From the NCBI GenBank assembly GCA_017607445.1, contig JAEVHH010000002.1, forward strand, positions 620,001-684,000: 64,000 nucleotides of DNA. Direction: 5' to 3'. This document shows positions 12,585 to 25,448 of this stretch, in pieces (the stretch's first letter is position 1; every line of letters starts with the position of its first letter). This DNA is from Histoplasma ohiense. Lineage: Eukaryota > Ascomycota > Eurotiomycetes > Onygenales > Ajellomycetaceae. The notes below the pieces were generated by a model, which saw only the letters and a list, made by a program, of their open reading frames with translations, was not told the origin of the DNA and made no database searches. Both the position numbers and the translations under genes were made by a program.

Positions 12585-13411
12585 TCAAGCAGGCAGTATC
12601 TTCCGCTCATCCTCAACACCATCATTTCCCGAACTATTCGGGGGAGTTCGTTGTCCATCATCTTCCGCACCTGTTCTCGTCGTCTGCATGTCGTCGGCCC
12701 CCTCCTCCCAATTATCCACCGCATTCTCATCCCAATTGTCCACCTCTTGCTCCAGTGACAGTGGTCCCCTCGTGACACCCGTTTCTTGCGGACCAAGCCC
12801 TCCATGATCACCGTTCTCCGAATGAACGCCTCCCAGCTCAACATCTTCGCCTACCCCGTTCAACACGTTGCCAAAGCGAGCCTTGCGCCGCCGTTCCAGC
12901 ATCCGTTTGTGATACCATGTACATAGGCTGACAGCACATAAGCTGCCGACGATATTTGAGAGGACGTCGAATGGGTCGAAGGAACGGCCGTTGGGGAGGA
13001 GTGCTTGAACGAGCTCCGAGCCAATTCCAAGACACATTGTACAGACGATGATGGTTAGGTGGAGGGTGCGTCTGCGCGTGGTGTCTAGGACCCAGTAGAA
13101 GGTGAGGGAGAGCAAGAAGAAGGTTACTAGGTGGAGGACTTTGTCGTTGGGTTGGAGAGAAGGTATGGTGGAGATAGGTAATTTATTCTTGCTATTTCCG
13201 CCTGGAGTTGCATTGTTGCTGCGTGGAAGGAGGCCGATGTAAGCGGATAGGAGACAGAGGAGAGCAAATGAGGCTGGATTCCATTGAGGTTTGTTAGAAA
13301 TGAGCAGAGTAAGAAAAAGTTTTGGGGTATTTATATAAGATGCGCGCGTAGCCTAGGATCTCCAGGAGGTATTGAATACGTACCAGCAAATGGGTAACGT
13401 ATCCGCAGCAT
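12585..13411 (-). CDS. VanZ-like domain membrane protein
   Basis: Exon 1 is 13411-13384 and exon 2 is 13273-12585, giving 238 residues. The intron has a GTACGT donor and restores an unbroken hydrophobic N-terminus (LRIRYPFAASFALLCLLSAY). The VanZ-like signature follows: NDKVLHLVTFFLLSLTFYW, then IGSELVQALLPNGRSFDPFD and VLSNIVGSLCAVSLCTWYHK. This makes about four membrane helices with the conserved SELVQ...FD..D segment. The last 100 residues are hydrophilic, acidic and Trp/Asn-rich, presumably cytosolic. Bacterial VanZ relates to teicoplanin resistance; the fungal members have no established role that I can name. The gene is divergent from spt7, with about 640 bases between start codons. Confidence 0.87.
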
Positions 13412-14047
13412 GGCGGCTGTTTAATGATATGGAATTGATTTAAAGAATAATAAAATTCTCGTGAATGTACGTTTCCCACTCTATGGTAGAGTGGCTTCGG
13501 GGAGAGCTTCTAGTCTGGGGAAATTGCAGGTGAAATGGGGCGTGACGTTTTTAGTGACCAGATGATAGCTTGGTAGAAACCTGGGCGGCCATATCTTTCT
13601 GATGAAAATTGGGATGAGATGGACAGAGAGCAGCTCCGTCTCTACCGCAGTAGAGATGCGATAATATAGCTAAGTCTATAAAATAGTGATATTTTCTTGT
13701 CTGCGGTGCCTTGTTTGGTGTCGTTTTTGAGGTCCTTGGGAAGCCTTCTAGGGTGGTCTCCAGGTCCCGTGACCCGCGCCGATGCTGATATTAGCTGAGC
13801 AACTTCACGTCTTGTTACCTCCGCAAGAATCTCCACCAAAGAAGCCGGGTCGTCTGCCATCGATAACGCGACACAGCCATCATTTCCGGCCCCAGACGCA
13901 TCGCCGAGCAGGTCACATTGATCCTGGATTTCATTTGATACCACTTTTGTACCGCCTACGTCCTGTTGCTGCCGCTCGGTGACCCGGCCAAAAGCGTGGA
14001 GGGACGAGCCCCCTCGCCCGCCCCAGTGCTGGGGGTTTGGAGCGGTA
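13412..14047. promoter_or_regulatory. Shared divergent promoter of VanZ-like gene and spt7
   Basis: The two start codons face away from each other across 636 bases, so both core promoters and leaders must lie here. No specific factor site is claimed. A frame open from 13979 is continuous with spt7 but lacks an ATG until 14048. Confidence 0.5.
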
Positions 14048-17000
14048 ATGTCTATCGGTCAACACCACAACTGGCTCCTACCAGGTCATCTCCGACCGCC
14101 TGATGACCACCACGATCCCCACCCTTCCATCAATGGCCTCTCAAAAGTTCCATCACGGCCCCGTACTCCTCAGTTGCGATTCCGCGGCATCGCAGACGGG
14201 TCGCAATCTGGAAATATGATATCTGATGCGGACACCATCCCGGAAGAAGACCCGCGCATTGCGTCCTTTCGAGACTGCTATCAGAAAGGCGAAGCGAAAA
14301 TTAGCGCATTATTTAATTTTGGAAAAGCTTCTGATCCCGGGAACAATGAACCTGGAGCTATTCAGGGTGCCGAGGAAACTGGTATCGCAGCCGACGGTCA
14401 GGTGCAATCTTCAGCTCCAGCTCGAAAGGCAGCTCGGAAACTAGACGAAGATGACTATGACGACTACGACGACGATGATGAAAGCGAAAGCGCTCCTCCG
14501 GCTCCCTCTCCCCTTATCATATCGAAGCCCGCCCCTGCTCGATCAGAACCTAACACCCTTCCTTCACCGCCTCAAAAACCGTCGATCGCCCTTAAAACTT
14601 CAGAAACTCAGAAAGACCCAAAGAAACAGTCATTAGAAGATATCCGCAAAAAATTAGAGGAGGATAAAAAGGCAACCGAGGAGGCTGCAAGACGAAACTT
14701 CCATACTGTGTTTTATACCCTAGAGAATGACCGGGATGCTATGCTGGACCAGCAAAGGCTAGAGGAATCTGAGAGACAAGTCGAGGCGGAAATGTCCGGG
14801 CAAGGGGCCAACAGTGCAAATTCCGCTAATGCTACAACCTCTGGCCACGGAACCTTGAGCAGCGCGAACCTTGGCGCCTCAAGCCTGACACTAAAGAACC
14901 TAATTGCGCGAATTGATATGAAACGCAGTGAAGTCCAAGCTTCGGATGCTGAGCTTCGAAGTCTGATGAGCGAAGTAAGGAAAAACCGGAGTAAATGGGC
15001 GAGCGAGGAGAAGGTAGGTCAGGAGGAGCTTTATGAAGCCGCGGAAAAGGTCCTTAGCGAGTTGAAAGCTATGACAGAGCATTCTAGCGCTTTCTTGACA
15101 AGAGTGAATAAACGGGAAGCACCTGACTACTATAATAGTGAGTCAATTTTTTTGTAAACCTCGGTTCTTGATTAATTTTTAGCTCCAATTCTTACTCACT
15201 ATCCCAGTTATCAAACGACCAATGGACCTAGGGACAATGACTAAAAAACTCAAGGCGGTCCAATATAAGTCAAAACAGGAATTCGTCGAGGATCTCAATC
15301 TCATATGGACTAACTGTCTAAAGTACAACGCCAATCCGGAACATTTCCTTCGAAAACATGCCCTTTATATGAGAAAGGAAACCGAGAAGCTTGTCCCTTT
15401 AATACCAGATATCGTTATTCGGGATCGTGCTGAGGTTGAAGCTGAGGAACGAAGACTTCAATTGGCTGAGCTCGATGGCGCCGAAGAGAGCGACGATGAG
15501 CCGATTATGTCATCTAGAGGTCGCAAAGCTCCTGGAATGAAATCCAAAAAGGGCATAGGAACTGGTAGAACAGCTCCCGGAAGCCGACCTGAAGCTACAC
15601 CGGGGGCGGAGAATAAAACTCAAGGAGGGACCGCAGTGGGTGCAGAATCTGATACAGCTCTGGAGGGAAGTCAGAATGGATTCTCGACCCCCCCTCCTGG
15701 CACGTTGACTCCTCTTGGTTCAAATGGTCTTGGTCCTGGCGCAGCTGGAAGCCAAGGTGATGCCATGGACATCGATGCATTTGGTGTCCCTGTCAACTCA
15801 AGCGCGTTGTCGCGTCCAATGATCGAATTTGAAGACCCTGAATATAAAATATGGAAACAAGTTACTAAGAAAGATAGGGCACTTCTCGCCGCCGAACGAC
15901 ATCGACTTTTCAAAGGGGACAAGCTGAATGCCGATGAGCCAGCTTTGCTGAGATCGAAAGCTGGGATGAGGCGATGGCTCCGAAGTCAAAGACCAGCCTC
16001 AGAGGAAAGCGACAGGCTTGATATTGCTGGCCCACAGTCTAAGGAGGTGGAGACTACTGGGGAGACGTTGGCGGAAGGGATTGAGGTGGAGGAAGATAAA
16101 ATGCTGCCTGACTACTACGATACGATGTCGGGAATTCCGGACCTCCCTGAACAGTTACGTTGGATTGAAGACTCTGAAGGTAATGTTGTAGATCCTTCGG
16201 AAGAGTTTCTTAGAATTCTCCCTAAAGGCTATTTCACGGCACCCAAGAGCAAATTCTCCAAAAAAATGGACGCGAACATGCGTCAAATGCAGGAGACAAG
16301 GAAAGTCTGCTCGAAAATAGGAATCGTTAAGCAGATGCAGCTCCAATCGCAGGTACGTGTTCCTTCTCGCGTTTGCTTTTTTGTTAAGTCAAAGAACAGT
16401 TCACCTAATAAATTATAAAGATGTATCAAAATCAATTCCAGAAATACAACCCAGAGCCCTTTGTGGAGCAGGATGTTCCAACTCATGTGATGAATGACGA
16501 TGGACCCGTCATAAGTCCATGGGTCTGTAGAGCAGCCCTTCAGCGCTCTGTTGGAAAGATCTTCTATAATGCTGGGTTCGAGGAGTATCAGCCATCTGCA
16601 CTTGATGCTGTTACGGATGTCGCAGCTGATTTCTTCTATAAAATTGGGTCCACTCTTAAGACATACATGGAATCCCCCAAAATCCCACGAACCGAGCAAT
16701 CCACTGTGTCCTCCGAATGGAAATCACCTTATATGGCAGAAGAGATGATCCTACATACGCTTCAATCTGTTGGGACAGATGTAGAATCGCTCGAAAGCTA
16801 CGTCAAGGAGGATGTAGACCGACTTGGTCAAAAACTCAGCATTATACATGAACGAATGAAGAGTCATCTTACTGAGCTGCTTCGGCCGGCTTTTAGCGAT
16901 ACGACTGGCGATGGATCCAGCGCTTTCAATGATGGGAGCGAGCAATTCGTTGGCGGTGATTTCGCAGAGGACATAGATGAGGATTTCTTTGGGTTTAAAG

Positions 17001-17867
17001 AGCTGGGCCTTGATAAAGAGTTTGGACTTGCCAGTTTGAGTGTACCACTCCACCTGCTCCAGAACCGGATGTATAGTGCTCACCAAGCACAGAATACTAG
17101 GTATGATTCATCGATTCTATTTCATATTTGCAGTAATATGTGTATAACTGACTATTCGTTGTGTTTACAGCTCGTCACAAGCCTCTGCTGCATTGTTTCC
17201 GCCGCCGCCTCCTTACCCACGCATATCTCTACAAACACTCCCTTCGCAAATCGGATTGGTACAAAACTTCTTTCTTGCTAAGCTTCACGCCAACAACGAT
17301 GAGCCTTTGGTTGAAGATCTCGAACTGCCTCCTAAACAGAGACCAACAGCCGCAAGGCCGCGAGTACCCGCATCCGGTAAAATTCCCCATGCTCCTTTGG
17401 GAACTGGGTTAAATTCTAGTCCTCAAAAACGGCCCGCTCCACCTGCGGGAACAGGTGGTTCGAAGCCAGGGGCCCCAGAACCAAGCAAGAAAAAATCCAA
17501 GAAAAACAATGGGACCGCAGGGCCTTCAAATGCAGAACTAGGAAATGATGAGTCTTCAAACCAGACCAAGAGCTCTACAAGCGCCAAAACCCTCGGGAAG
17601 CAGAAGGTTAGCTCTACAGTTGCCGACGATAAAGCCGCGGTAATTTCGCCGAAGAAAAGCAGGCACGAATCATCTGCAGATGGCGTGGTTGCTGAAAGTG
17701 ATTCCGAGATAATCCTTTCCGCCAACAACGGCAACAACGATATCAAAATGAACGGTTCGACGAGTGCAACAGTAAATGGAGCAGATCCTCCAGACCTTGC
17801 GGTTGGAGGTAGCTCTGCTATTAGTGGTGGTGGCATACTTAGTCCAGAGAGTGTGAGCACACGATGA
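14048..17867 (+). CDS. spt7: SAGA complex subunit Spt7 (bromodomain and histone-fold protein)
   Basis: Exons 14048-15137, 15208-16352, 16421-17100 and 17171-17867 give 1203 residues. Spt7 scaffolds the SAGA transcription coactivator and its bromodomain binds acetyl-lysine. The bromodomain lies at about residues 325-440: APDYYNIIKRPMDLGTMTKK, then FVEDLNLIWTNCLKYN, with the acetyl-lysine-contacting Asn at the end of the second motif. The first intron cuts this domain exactly at YYN/IIKRP. The third exon carries the bromo-associated histone fold (WVCRAALQRSVGKIFYNAGF, then ALDAVTDVAADFFYKIG), which in yeast pairs with Taf10. Residues before the bromodomain are acidic and coiled-coil-like (RKKLEEDKKATEEAARR). 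The C-terminus is Lys/Ser-rich and disordered. The start is the first ATG of the open frame. Three of the four junctions fall inside conserved sequence. Confidence 0.95.
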
Positions 17868-20329
17868 ATTTTTCTGGGTGATTTTTTGTGGCACAATCAG
17901 CAAGCATTGTGAGCAACGACAAGATAAAAGCACCGTACGATCGAATTCCTTAGGGCGATGTGCTATGTTACAACACCGCCTCTCCCTAAGTGATGACATT
18001 GATCCATCTGCGTCCCTGCCTTGTCTCCGTTTCTCCCGATGAGCGATGTGGATATCCTGTTCCGTATACTCTCGATATTCGACATTAAGACAATGACGGC
18101 GAATTACAAAGGGGTTCCCATGTCCTTTTTTTTTTTATATATCTTTCCCGCTTTTATTCCGTCCTAACACAAGCTCTTTCTTCCCATTTACTTTTGTCTC
18201 CTTTTTTTTTATGGCATATTTATGGGGGCGGCGCATCATAATATATCATCATCGTCATCGTCATCATCATGATTTCTCTTTGACAGGATTGATTCCATAA
18301 TCTCCCGCTCACTGGAATGAGTCTGTCTGATTTTGGGAGGTGAGCAAAGGGCGAACCCCTTCCTTTTCGTTTGCTTCTTCTCCCTTCATGATTACCTATC
18401 CTTACTTGTTTTTCTTGGGTGGGCACTCCTTAATAGACGACTTTTTTTTTTTTTTTTGGCGATTTTGACCCATGCTTCTTTCTTGTCTATTATTCTTGGA
18501 TCATGGTATTATTATTCACTCTGAACCATAGTTACATCCCGCTACTATTCTTGTTCCAACAATTGCTGCTTCTCATGATGTTTTTCTTTTTTCTTTTTCT
18601 TTTATTTTTTTTTTTTTTTTTTGAGTTCCACCTCTCGCTCCCGTTACCGGTCAACGAAGGAGCACCCAGTGGCTTCCAAGATTACCCACCTCATTTTCAC
18701 CCTTCGCCCTTCGCATCCCTTCATTTGTGTTGTACCCGAGGTGGTTGTTTGACCTTGCGGGGAGTGACAATTTTCCCCGAAAAATATGGTTTTGCTTTCC
18801 ATCTCCTTGTTTCCTCGACTCTGGAATACCCATCGGGTCAACTCCGAGATATTGTGTGAAATAAAAATCATTGTAAATAAATGGAGAAAAATACCAATTT
18901 TTATATAGAAACCTGCTCGCTCTGCCGGTCTTCGGTTTCTTTGAGTTAGCTTCTTCGTGCTGAGGTCCTTCGCCCTCTCCACATATTGCTTCCGCTTCCC
19001 GCTCTTGTTCCCGGAAGCCACAAACAACCTTTCGAAGGAAAAGAAGGCCAGAACCAGAGGCGCAGCCACTCGTGCTTAGGTTTTAGCCGAAGCAAGGAAG
19101 TAGTAATTCTAACTTGTCCAACAGCAAATAGAGACAGAAAAGATCCTTGAGTCTTGACCCTTGGACGGCTGGGTTTAACTGAACGTGCACAGAGGGCGGG
19201 GATGTGTTCCTCCCTTCTGATGTTGATGAAAAGGATATTTCTCCATCCTGGCTTCCTGTAGGGTTGAAGGGTAACTATTACTAGTAGTTTCAATTATTGA
19301 ATTGGAGTTCTATTACGAATCCCTAGCTCCAAGATATCACAAAATAGACAAGATCTCTTTTTTTTGGATCGAGCGATCTTCCATCATGCATTCCTCTTGT
19401 GGCATTTTCTCGTTTCTCAGGTTGATGTGCCGTTGCCATCAGACTATCTCAACCTGTTCGGGTCTTCCAAATCTGCGCTCCGTAGAGTTTCAACCAGCCC
19501 AGGCTTAGCGGCACCTCGCCAAAGGGCGGCTGTGATTGGGCAGTGCGATGATCCCTCCGACCAGTGTCGAAGCTGCCAACCGCCGTTTCAGATCTGCAAC
19601 CAGTTGACGCTGGGACCAGACCCGGAGTTTTTCCTCAACTCAGCAAATTCTGGCGAGTTTTCGGGCAGACTACGGCTGCATGGAGCTGACCTTCACGAAT
19701 CACCAACGCGCTGTCGACCCAAGGGCTCGAAGGCAGACCCTGCTCCCATGTGTCGAGGGTCATGGCATGGCTGTGGCGGTCAGCCAGGACAGCATGCCCC
19801 ATTTGTCCGTTTGCTTTTTTTTCCCTTGACCCTGAGGATGCAACGTCCGCGCTCTAGCTCCTTCCACTGGCGAGAATGAGGAACTTTTCTGGACGCTTTT
19901 CCTAGTTCCCAGCCGTTGCCTCCTCATCATATGGAGCAACTCTTTGTTCTCGCTTGTCTGCTCGGTTGGCAACACAAATGATAGGCTTCCGTTTCGGAGT
20001 GCATGGACGCCTGTCCAGGGCCCTTGGAGACGCCTCGTTGCTCTTGAGGATGAATAGCCCGACTGCCATGCAATTTCATGGATCCTGGATCCGAGATTCG
20101 TCAACCATGTCAAATTTGCCCACGGTTGGTTCGTCTGTCAATCACATATATGGAACTTGAGCTGCCATACGGAGTACTTCGAAGCCAATTCCATATTTAA
20201 CACCATCTGAATTGTTCGATACATATATCACGGTATTATGATGATAGATTGTCTAAATCTCCTAAAAGCATTCGAGCGTTTAAGATTATAACTATATACT
20301 TTTTGTTACATCATTTCCTTCAAGAGGAA
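17868..20329. other. Spacer, no gene seen
   Basis: About 2.5 kb follow spt7. T-rich tracts lie at about 18440-18460 and 18606-18623, with CAT/CGT repeats at 18245-18270. Frames near 19364-19879 and 19954-20160 are open but have no recognisable domain or splice context. A TACGGAGTA motif sits at 20168-20176, about 150 bases upstream of the next gene. Confidence 0.55.
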
Positions 20330-21404
20330 ATGCCCCTCTATCTCCCAGAATCTGAGACTAAATCCCGTCCCGATCTTGCTATGTTCCAAACTCTTATCCA
20401 GCCTATATTTCCTTCTGCTCGAGTCCTAGATTATAAGCCACTCCGTGATAACGTCTATCCGCGTTACCTTCTCAAACTCTCTAATGGACTCGATCTCACC
20501 GTGAAGGCCAGCCCTAGGCAACCCACCACACTGCTACGTCAAGAAAAACACTCTCTGAGGACGGAAGCCGCGGTACTTTCGTTGTTGGCCTCACGAAACA
20601 GCCCATATATCCCACGTCTCTTCGGCTTCGATGTCCTAAAGTTTGATCCTAGAACTTATTTTCTCCTAAAGCAATCACTCAGCGGGGTGCCACTTAGTGA
20701 GATTGATCCGTCGTCTCTCACTTTTGCAGATCGGAATCGTGTAGATGAGCAGCTGGGGCGGACGGTGAAATTCCTCGGCCAGTTCACATCCACCCAATTC
20801 GGCAATTTTCATTCCGTTTCCCAGGGTAGGGGAAGACAGAGTTGGAAACACGCATTCCTAATATTCGCTGAATCAATCCTCTATGATGCTGAAGATATGT
20901 TCATTTCACTGCCATACGCTGAGATCCGTCACCACATCATGCGGCTCAGCCCAGCGCTTGGTGTTGTTACGGAACCCCGTCTTGTTGTCGTGAATATTGG
21001 AGACGAATCGAATGTCCTTGTTGACCAGGACACCAAAGACGTGACGGGATTTGTTGATTTCAGTGATGCTGTGTGGGGTGATGTTATGATGGCGAAGGTC
21101 TTCGAGAATCCATCGGCAGCTCTATTAAATGGATATGGATCTAGCAAGATGCAGATGCAGATGGACGATGAATTACTACGTATCCGCTTACTCCTGTTCG
21201 TTTTCCCTTTCCTCGTATGTTCCATTTATATAGTCCAATATTGGTCGGTTACTGATTCGTGGACGCTGCATTAGGTATTCCTGCTATCGCCAAATATGTG
21301 AAATTGTGAAGCAATACTACCGCAACTGGCAAGACGACGAGGAAATGAGTGCTCGAAGAAGGCTAACGGCGATCCTCGCAGAAATGTCTGCGCTGAGCTG
21401 TTAA
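20330..21404 (+). CDS. Aminoglycoside phosphotransferase (APH)/choline-kinase-like protein
   Basis: Exons 20330-21195 and 21275-21404 give 331 residues. The fold order is that of APH-family kinase-like proteins. A nucleotide-binding N-lobe comes first (YLLKLSNGLDLTVKASPR, then LRTEAAVLSLLA and YFLLKQSLSGVPLSE). The C-lobe carries LVVVNIGDESNVLV followed by DVTGFVDFSDAVWGD. The usual HGDLxxxN catalytic loop is altered: the His is missing and the spacing from Asp to Asn is short. The second Asp motif (FVDFSD) is intact. The donor at 21196 is an unusual GTTCGT. It was preferred to the better GTATGT at 21215 because only the former keeps the family-like LLLYSCYRQICEIVKQYYRN C-terminus in frame. 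The substrate is unknown. Many fungal members sit in accessory loci and none of the neighbours points to a pathway. Confidence 0.8.
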
Positions 21405-21922
21405 CTATAATGATTTGCTGTTTGAAGCTGCTATGCTTACCTTTTGTAAGACGAGATTGGTCTCGTCTACTGGAGGATTCTTTGTTCGATCTATCTGTCC
21501 TGCTTTTTTAGCCCTCTGTTGCATTTTCTGGAGTTTTCAGGATGTTGGTGGAAACCAATATGGCACGTTCCTGAATGTGCGGCACTTATATATACCTAAG
21601 CATTTTAATCCAAATAGATGATTTACCTTCTGCATTTCTTCAAGAAAGGTCCCTTCACCTAAAGCCATAGTTATTTTTACTGTCGTCTTTGCTGTCGTTG
21701 GTGCACTTGGGAAAGGGGTCCACAGCTGCGATTCTTATCGTCACGTGGTACTTAGATAAGCTGCCCAACAAAAGCCGGTTTCGCGGTTTCCGACTGAGCT
21801 CGGCTTATTACCAAACATCATTGATGAGTGTGTTGGAAGTATGATGCTATCTGCCATAGACAGCTGGCTAGCTACAGTAGCTGTCGTCAACTTGTTTTAG
21901 GAAGCCTTATAACGAACACAAT
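21405..21922. other. Intergenic, probable Sro7 promoter
   Basis: About 520 bases between two genes on the same strand. No coding sequence is seen. It should hold the APH-like gene's 3' end and the promoter of the Lgl/Sro7 gene. Confidence 0.5.
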
Positions 21923-24900
21923 ATGGCGCATTTTCTACGAGGCAAACAGTCTGGCATCCATGGAGATTTAAGCGCAGGCCTGGCTCCAGAGCATTTTGTG
22001 TTGGATGATGTCCGTTAATAACCCAGATTGGATATACATAAGATGAAGTCTAACAATTCTATTACTTTAGGTCGCCAGGTACGGCATAAACTCTCGGATT
22101 AGCACCCTTGCTTATGATCCTGTTCAGTCGCTTCTTGCTGTCGGTACCAGCGAAACGCAATACGGGAGCGGACAAATCTATATATTTGGACAGGAGAGGG
22201 TGTCTGCAGTATTCACACTCCCGCGCAAGGCTTCTGTTAATATACTTCAATTTTGCACGGATAAAATTGTCTCTGTGGACTCGAAGCATGAGCTTTGCGT
22301 ATTTTCTCTTGAGAAACGGACGAAGCTTGCCGCTTATACCCCGCCAGGCCATGTTACCGCGCTATTGACGGACCCGAGTTTGGAGTATGCATTCATAGGG
22401 CTACAAAGCGGTAGGTGATACGGTTAGGCTATCATCCAAACGTATTTATCTTCAAACAAATGTAGTCTTTTAACGCGCAGTACGCAGGCGAACTCGTTAC
22501 GTACGACCTCGACCGCCTCATGATTGCTCCGTTCAAGCTCCCTAATCTGTGGAAAGAGCGGAGTCCTCGGTCCAGGCTTTTGCCGATCGTTTCGCTGGCT
22601 TTCCATCCGCGGGACATCGGAAAGCTTCTAATTGGATATTTAGAGGGCGCTGTGACGTTCTCTATTAAAATGAATGTTCCTCTCAAATATTTCCAATATG
22701 AGGTTCCACCGGGTGCTCCTGGTGGAGACTCAGATCCGTCATCATCTCGAGAGGTACGAAGACCTAGGCTTACAAAAGCTGTTTGGCATCCTACCGGAAC
22801 CTTCATTCTAACAGCTCATGATGACTCGAGTCTTGTGTTTTGGGATCCAAAAGAGGGAAGAATTGTGATGGCCAGAACATTAGTAGATACCGATGTTAAC
22901 AAAGCTGGGGCAGTAGTATCACCAAGTTCGCCAGCAGGAACCTATTCCCTAAAGGAGCCGATATTCCAAGTGGCATGGTGTTGCAAGGAGAATCCCGACG
23001 ATACTGGCTTGTTAATTGCTGGCGGTGGGCCAACAACAGAAGTGAACAAACACTTAACATTTTTCGATCTCGGACCAACACCAAACTACCAGACCTCCTC
23101 ATGGCAAATCCTCTCCAACCATCTTGCGAAACCCAGACACGAGACCAAATTACCAACACCTCCAGCTGCCGAGGTTGTAGATTTTGTCCTCATTCCGCGC
23201 TCATCCCCTTTTTTCGCGAATGCACAAGATCCCATCGCTGTGATCACGCTGCTCTCCTCTGGGGAATTGGTCACTCTTAGTTTCCCCAGTGGCCATCCAA
23301 TTTCTCCCACAAATATGCTCCATTTGTCACTATCCTTTGTTCACCCATTTGTCAACAAAATCGCTCTATCATATGTTGACCGCACGAGATGGCTAGGCTG
23401 GAGAGAGAAACGAGCCCATGGACCAAACATTGTGATTGGAGGCGCAGCCGCCAAAAAGCCGATGAAACGGTATGAAAATCGGGATATTGTCCAGACAGCC
23501 CATGCTGATGGCATTATTCGCATGTGGGACTCTGGTCATGATGACCATGTTGAAAATCCCGCTACAATCCAAGTCGATCTCGCCCGTGCTGTTGGTCGTT
23601 TCCATGACATAGAAGTATCCGCGATGTCATTGGCAGGAGCTGCAGGTGAATTCTCAGCCGGTCTAAGGAGTGGCGAAGTGGCTATTTTCAAATGGGGTCG
23701 TAATCCAAACGAGGGTCGGGATTTACCCTTGGAAGGAAATGACGGCCCAGGACGACTGACTGATATCTCCCGCAGAGCTGATCCTGGACTCAAAGAAGGA
23801 TTTCTTCCGGTGGCCTTGTTGAACCAAGGCCAAGGGTCGGTCACTGCACTTGAACATAGCGATGTTGGCTTCATTTGCGTTGGGTTCCAGTCGGGCAATC
23901 TTGCGATCGTCGACCTAAGAGGCCCGTCAGTAATATTTACAGCAAATTCCTCGGAATTGACTAAACCACAAAAGCGATTGAGTCTTAGGAAAAGCCACCA
24001 TTCCGCATCAGAGGCATCCCCCGAATGGCCTACGTCCATTAAGTTTGCAGTTATGACTTTAGATGGAGACGGTAAGTTTTTTGCTGATCTCATAGTAGAC
24101 TTTTTCACCTGCTTGTTTTATCTATTATATCTTGCTTTAGTGTTGGCTAATGAAGCGCGCAGATTATTCCAGTATTCTCTGTCTCGTTGGTACTAGCAGA
24201 GGAAACTTGGCTACATTCAAAATCTTACCATCAGGAGGAACATACACTGTCTCTTTTGTTGGCTCTCGCAATGTGGATGATAGGGTATTGTCTATCTGCC
24301 CTATCAATGCCGAAAACGGTGTCCCCGCTTTAGCCAGCCAGGATGTTGTTGCCAAATTGAGAAATGGGTATCAGGTGAACGGAGTTGTAATTGCTGTGAC
24401 TCCGTCTGGCTGTCGAATTTTCAAACCTGCTAGCGCGAAGGGTGCTGAGAAGGATTGGGATGACTTCTTGTGTGATTCCGCAACAGTTGTTAGAACTGAA
24501 GAGAGATCCTCGCTTGTTGGTGTATTTGGTGATGGCAAGGCGAGGGCATATTCAATCCCAGCCTTGAAAGAAATTTCATCTGCCCCAATTGACAATATTC
24601 TGGACATGAGAAGACTGGGCGAAGCAGTTATTTCACCTTCAGGAGACGTGATAGGCTGGACGGGCCCTTCAGAACTGGCTATGTTGAGCCTTTGGGGCGC
24701 TGGATTACCCCTGTAAGTTCCAACAGTTTTCAAACAAAAGGAGACAACAATGAGTATTAATTGCTAAACAACTTGCTTAGACGCCGGTGTGATGACGCGA
24801 TATATAACCCGGGACTTTCTGCGCCTTCTCGCCCGACGATTTCAAATATGCAATGGATATCAGGAACACAATACGTTACTCCATCTGACATGGATCTGTT

Positions 24901-25293
24901 AAGTAAGTTCGCAGAAAAATACTACCTTTTTTCTACCTCTGCGTCCCTGTTGATACATTTCTACTTAACTCACCTTGCACGCTTCCTTTATAGTCGGAGG
25001 GCCCGATCGACCCCCATCGAAGCATATGATCGAGCAGATGCGGCAAGAAGAGATATCCCGCCAGGCAGGGCAGCGCGGGCCGTCACAAGGCAACAGTACT
25101 AATGCCTCGCAGACACCAGGTGATTCTAATGAGGGCTACTGGGCATATATGCAGAGGCAGGTACAACAGAGGACAGAGAATCTTAATATTATGGGCGATT
25201 CGATAAATCGGCTGGAAGAAACTAGTAGCGGGTGGGCAGAGGATGTGAATAAATACGTAAAAAATCAGAAGAAGAAAGCGGTACTAGGCGGTA

Positions 25294-25330
<37 letters not shown>

Positions 25331-25448
25331 CTTTGAAATTTCTTTCCAAATTTTTACAGCCTAGTCTTTTTTGCCCTGCATCGCCGTTATTTAGACCTGC
25401 TAACATATGCCTATTTCTATAGTCATTGGCTCTAAATTCGGATTTTGA
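21923..25448 (+). CDS. sro7: Lethal giant larvae/Sro7 family exocytosis regulator
   Basis: Seven exons (21923-22009, 22071-22410, 22488-24071, 24163-24712, 24781-24902, 24994-25290, 25423-25448) give 972 residues. Sro7 and Lgl are twin WD40 beta-propeller proteins that bind the plasma-membrane t-SNARE Sec9 and the Rab Sec4 in polarised secretion. The N-terminus matches the family (APEHFVLDD/VARYGINSRIS, then AYDPVQSLLAVGTSETQYGSG). Propeller blades include LTKAVWHPTGTFILTAHDDS and DSSLVFWDPKEG. The C-terminal 90 residues are the R-SNARE-like tail (NIMGDSINRLEETSSGWAED), ending VLGGVIGSKFGF. Two odd splice features stand out. Intron 1 uses a GTCCGT donor. Intron 6 carries a 35-base T run and leads to a 26-base last exon, which supplies the conserved final residues. 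An earlier AG at 25358-25359 would stop after one residue. Confidence 0.93.
25296..25330 (+). repeat. Poly-T run of 35 inside Sro7 intron 6
   Basis: The run begins immediately after the GTAAG of the donor at 25291. It is a likely site of sequencing or assembly error, and it lies between the penultimate exon and the 26-base terminal exon. Confidence 0.95.

Noticed and set aside
19364..19879. Open frame of 171 codons on the plus strand
   Set aside because: No domain, no plausible splice partners, and composition like the surrounding spacer.
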